From: an archaeon
GTDB lineage: Archaea; Thermoproteota; Nitrososphaeria; Nitrososphaerales; Nitrosopumilaceae
Assembly (NCBI GenBank): GCA_005240025.1
Contig: SBBK01000154.1
Span: 1 to 6,179 of the forward strand
Direction: 5' to 3'
DNA: 6,179 bases
Notes under the pieces: generated by a model
Database searches by the model: none
Told to the model about the DNA's origin: nothing
The model's input: only the letters and a program-made list of their open reading frames with translations
In this document: piece after piece, positions 4,914 through 6,179 of the stretch
Layout of the letters: the number at the start of each line of letters is the position of its first letter
Position numbering within the stretch: position 1 is the stretch's first letter
Made by a program: the position numbers and the translations under genes

Positions 4914-5399
4914 TTGGCAAACACCACGGCTCTGGTATTCTCAAATCCTGTCTATGTAGGACTAGCGGCAGCAGTCTTTGCTGCAATGTTGATGCTTATC
5001 TCCAGTCTCTCAGAGTATGTGTTTTTTGAGCCATATTTCGTGTTTCATATACCTGACGACAGGGCGCTGGGGTTTGCGCTGATTATTGCGGTGGCAACAC
5101 TCTCTGGGATTGTCATACCGATGAACGTGTATAGGATAAAGACGCTGCGCAAGACGAACAGGGCCGGTGGCGGCTTTCTGGGCTCCATAATTGGGGCTTT
5201 GGCTGGCGCATGCAGCTGCGGGCCGGTGGGATTTGCAGTCATCTCTACGTTCGGCTCTGTAGGTGGTACCGCTACAGCATTTCTAACTACATACGAGATC
5301 CCTGTCAGGCTTGCAGCAATCGGCATACTTGGCTTTGTTTACTATACCACGACAAGGTCACTTTCGGTCGAGTGTAGGCTGACATACTCCCAACCCTAA
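4914..5399 (+). CDS. Four-helix membrane protein with a Cys-Ser-Cys-Gly motif; C-terminus possibly replaced
   Basis: A 161-residue membrane protein, start TTG at 4914. Hydrophobic segments lie at about 14-36, 50-72, 86-115 and 131-147, with a basic cytoplasmic loop (74-84, RIKTLRKTNR). The third segment is Gly-rich and contains ALAGACSCGPVGF (95-107), with Cys100 and Cys102 in the membrane, a possible metal or redox site. I do not recognise the family; similar proteins with this Cys-x-Cys-Gly-Pro stretch seem familiar from Nitrososphaerota. The first in-frame ATG would remove much of the first helix, and the TATA-like box at 4883-4890 fits the TTG. The last residues (about 149-161, ending SVECRLTYSQP) look unlike the rest, and the stop codon lies in the loop of an IS200/IS605-like hairpin. 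The native C-terminus may therefore have been replaced by mobile-element sequence. Confidence 0.7.
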   Translation: MANTTALVFSNPVYVGLAAAVFAAMLMLISSLSEYVFFEPYFVFHIPDDRALGFALIIAVATLSGIVIPMNVYRIKTLRKTNRAGGGFLGSIIGALAGACSCGPVGFAVISTFGSVGGTATAFLTTYEIPVRLAAIGILGFVYYTTTRSLSVECRLTYSQP

Positions 5400-5425
5400 A
5401 GGGTTCGGGCTTTCCCGCTCGCAAT
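5365..5425 (+). mobile_element. Relic of an IS200/IS605-type element end (subterminal hairpin)
   Basis: The core is TGACATACTCCC at 5380-5391, followed by a hairpin: CCC-AACCC (5389-5396), loop TAAA (5397-5400), GGGTT (5401-5405), one bulged C, then GGG (5407-5409). After it comes GGGCTTTCCCGCTC. The block of TGAC, CTCCC, a CCCTAAAGGG-centred hairpin and then CTTTC is what I know from right ends of IS200/IS605 and stand-alone TnpB (IS1341-type) elements, where it also forms the omegaRNA 3' end. No TnpB or Y1 transposase gene is present, so this would be a relic or a solo end. The outer limits given are approximate. A plain hairpin after a gene is the alternative. Confidence 0.45.
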
Positions 5426-5431
5426 TTGTAA

Positions 5432-5593
5432 GAAGGGGAACTGCCTGAACCAGACAAGACGCGAGATAGGACAAAAAACATGATTCAGGCCATTCTTGAC
5501 ATATTTACTGTACACAACAATATCAGAGACTGTGTGTCCCATTCAAACAAACTCCAATTATCTTTGTGGTGGTTTTTTAGCACAGAAATCTAA
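5432..5593 (+). pseudogene. Possible 3' relic of a DDE transposase
   Basis: The frame opened by TAA at 5429 and closed at 5591 has no good start. It contains TRDRTKNM (5459-5482) and then LDIFTVHNNIRD (5495-5530). Archaeal DDE transposases often end with an Arg-Asp-Arg-Thr-Lys-x-Met segment followed by a helix with Phe-x-Val-His/Tyr-Tyr-Asn-Phe-x-Arg-x-His. The fragment matches that pattern with losses: Tyr to Asn, and no Pro-His after Arg. The rest of the frame (after 5531) has no likeness and runs antisense into the 77-residue gene. I compared it from memory only, so this could be coincidence. An ATG at 5480 would give 37 residues, but has no promoter. Confidence 0.3.
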
Positions 5594-5791
5594 AATCATC
5601 TTAAATGATCCGTGGGGAACAGCAAGTGCATCAAATTCCTTTGGATTGATTATCTTTGGAGGTTCCGGTGACGTATTGTATTCAATTCTGGATATCGTAG
5701 AATCAAATTCGTGTGATTCTCCATTTCTGCATGTCTTTCCATCCAAGTCAACTGGCATTGGAGTTACAATCTCTAGTGTTTTTGTAGACAT
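5558..5791 (-). CDS. Hypothetical protein, 77 residues
   Basis: I do not recognise this protein. It is soluble and has no membrane helix. Residues 1-20 (with Leu-Glu-Ile-Val-Thr-Pro-Met-Pro-Val-Asp) look like a short strand region, 21-45 are polar and acidic with Cys21, and residues 50-70 read Pro-Lys-Glu-Phe-Asp-Ala-Leu-Ala-Val-Pro-His-Gly-Ser-Phe-Lys, then a short helix ending in Cys70. It finishes Lys-Lys-Pro-Pro-Gln-Arg. The composition is protein-like, while the antisense frame is not. Unlike its neighbours, it has a Shine-Dalgarno-like GTGAGG five bases before ATG 5791, so its message probably has a leader of about 35 nt. It lies downstream of the toxin-like gene on the same strand, but about 95 nt apart with its own promoter candidate. 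Confidence 0.55.
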   Translation of the reverse strand: MSTKTLEIVTPMPVDLDGKTCRNGESHEFDSTISRIEYNTSPEPPKIINPKEFDALAVPHGSFKMILDFCAKKPPQR

Positions 5792-5796
5792 TTTTT

Positions 5797-5802
5797 CCTC
5801 AC
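5797..5802 (-). promoter_or_regulatory. Shine-Dalgarno-like site of the 77-residue gene
   Basis: The minus strand reads GTGAGG followed by AAAAA and ATG. GAGG (or GTGA) can pair with the CACCUCC end of archaeal 16S rRNA, and the five-base spacing is suitable. It supports the ATG at 5791. Most other genes in the window lack such a site. Confidence 0.45.
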
Positions 5803-5820
5803 TTTGAAGACTGTTCTCAC

Positions 5821-5875
5821 ACCCAACGACCGAGACTGTCCTTTGCAGGATAAATTGGGTTTGGAACAGCGGTCG
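5821..5875. repeat. Inverted-repeat region with two interlocked stems
   Basis: CGACCG (5827-5832) pairs with CGGTCG (5870-5875), and inside this CTGT (5836-5839) pairs with ACAG (5866-5869). Next to it ACCCAA (5821-5826) pairs with TTGGGT (5855-5860), which lies inside the first loop. The order a-b-a'-b' means the stems are either alternatives or a pseudoknot. The minus strand here also holds a TATA-like AATTTATCC (5848-5856) that could start the leader of the 77-residue gene near 5826. Confidence 0.4.
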
Positions 5876-5880
5876 GTCAG

Positions 5881-5886
5881 AAAAAA
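5881..5886 (-). terminator. Oligo-T tract after the toxin-like gene
   Basis: Six T residues follow the TAA stop directly on the minus strand (TAATTTTTTCTG). A tract of this kind can end transcription in archaea and would separate this gene from the 77-residue gene downstream. Confidence 0.45.
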
Positions 5887-6150
5887 TTAGCCGTAGACGG
5901 CATCATGCGTTCCAACTCTCAAAAGGACAATGGTTTTCGTCTCAAAATCAGGATCAAATAAAATCCGATACTGATTACCAATTTTGAACGCCCAATAACA
6001 ATCAATTTCTCCCTTTTTATGGTCACTTAATTTTCTAGGATCGGCACTTGAAGCAAGTTCATCAATTCTCTCATCAACGATATCTTGCAATTTGTGATCA
6101 AGGTGTTTGTATTGTCTTTTGAAAGAATTTGTGACTCTTCGATTCTACAT
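5887..6150 (-). pseudogene. RelE/ParE-type toxin, N-terminus interrupted by ATG-TAG (possibly inactive)
   Basis: The open frame 6144-5887 encodes 85 residues, the usual size of a RelE/ParE-superfamily toxin. The start of the frame (RVTNSFKRQYKHLDHKL) matches the family's first strand and helix, where a Phe-x-Lys/Arg-x-Tyr-Lys-x-Leu pattern is common. The second half has the core strands: WAFKIGNQYRILFDPD, then TKTIVLLRVGTHDAVYG, with Arg in Tyr-Arg-Ile-Leu-Phe and the Val-Gly-x-His-Asp ending. The only nearby ATG is at 6150, and the next codon is TAG (6147-6145). The next possible start, TTG at 6090, would lose 18 residues of the helix. A single substitution of a sense codon to TAG would explain this, so the toxin may be inactivated, or a non-standard start is used. 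The antitoxin is not visible; it may lie beyond the right edge. Confidence 0.65.
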
Positions 6151-6179
6151 TAGTTTCACAAAAATTGGGCTTAGGAACG

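Noticed and set aside
4862..5029. Plus-strand ATG frame behind the TATAAAG at 4830
   Set aside because: The spacing to the TATA box is good, but the product is Cys/Ser-rich nonsense that overlaps the well-formed four-helix protein in another frame.
5480..5593. 37-residue ATG frame in the junction region
   Set aside because: It has no TATA box or Shine-Dalgarno site at a useful distance and overlaps the minus-strand gene; better explained as part of a transposase relic.
5496..5807. Plus-strand open frame of 103 residues antisense to the 77-residue gene
   Set aside because: It begins at TTG without promoter signals and is Ser/Ile/Phe-rich; the minus frame has an ATG, a Shine-Dalgarno-like site and normal protein composition.
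1..6179. tRNA, rRNA or CRISPR array
   Set aside because: I saw no T-loop (GTTCRA) cloverleaf, no conserved rRNA stretch and no spaced direct repeats. The only direct repeat is the contiguous coding tandem at 2227-2310, which has no spacers.

Overview
The window reads as archaeal DNA, most likely from an ammonia-oxidising Nitrososphaerota (Thaumarchaeota) lineage. Three things point there. Most genes have a TATA-like box about 25-29 nt before the start codon and no Shine-Dalgarno motif, as expected for leaderless transcripts. The secreted protein at 2116-2736 carries a Pro-Leu-Lys-Gln ... Cys ... Cys ... Gly-Trp module that I know from surface proteins of this phylum. Several small zinc-finger and one-helix membrane proteins are also typical. 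No rRNA or tRNA gene and no CRISPR array is visible, so the assignment rests on protein style only.

Left part (1-730): the minus strand holds an AbrB/MazE-type antitoxin whose stop codon overlaps the start of a gene leaving the window (ATGA overlap), probably its toxin. A perfect 18-bp palindrome lies just upstream of its TATA box. Next come a C2HC zinc-finger protein (minus) and a 36-residue one-helix membrane protein (plus), which diverge from what looks like one shared TATA element.

Middle (727-4526): a beta-hydroxyacid dehydrogenase and an unrecognised 129-residue protein lie on the minus strand, probably as a pair. Divergent from them are a secreted, acidic, Met-rich protein with an exact 24-bp tandem repeat and an MFS transporter with 12 histidines in its central loop. 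A protein ending in a classical C2H2 zinc finger follows. The Met-rich exported protein next to a His-loop transporter suggests, without proving, a link to metal handling.

Right part (4514-6179): two small membrane proteins diverge, and both appear to start at TTG codons correctly placed behind TATA boxes. The second has its stop codon in the loop of an IS200/IS605-like end hairpin, so its C-terminus may be replaced by mobile-element sequence. Downstream is a stretch that looks like insertion debris: a hairpin, a possible DDE-transposase relic, an unrecognised 77-residue gene with a Shine-Dalgarno-like site, an inverted-repeat region, and a RelE/ParE-type toxin whose N-terminus is interrupted by ATG-TAG. 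The window is thus flanked by toxin-antitoxin genes on both sides and becomes more accessory in character toward its right end.

I did not find a clear new multi-gene system. The most interesting points are the CTAG convergent overlap in which a poly-lysine tail doubles as an oligo-T terminator, the His-loop transporter with its Met-rich neighbour, the TTG starts, the palindrome at the antitoxin promoter, and the hairpin-fused membrane protein.
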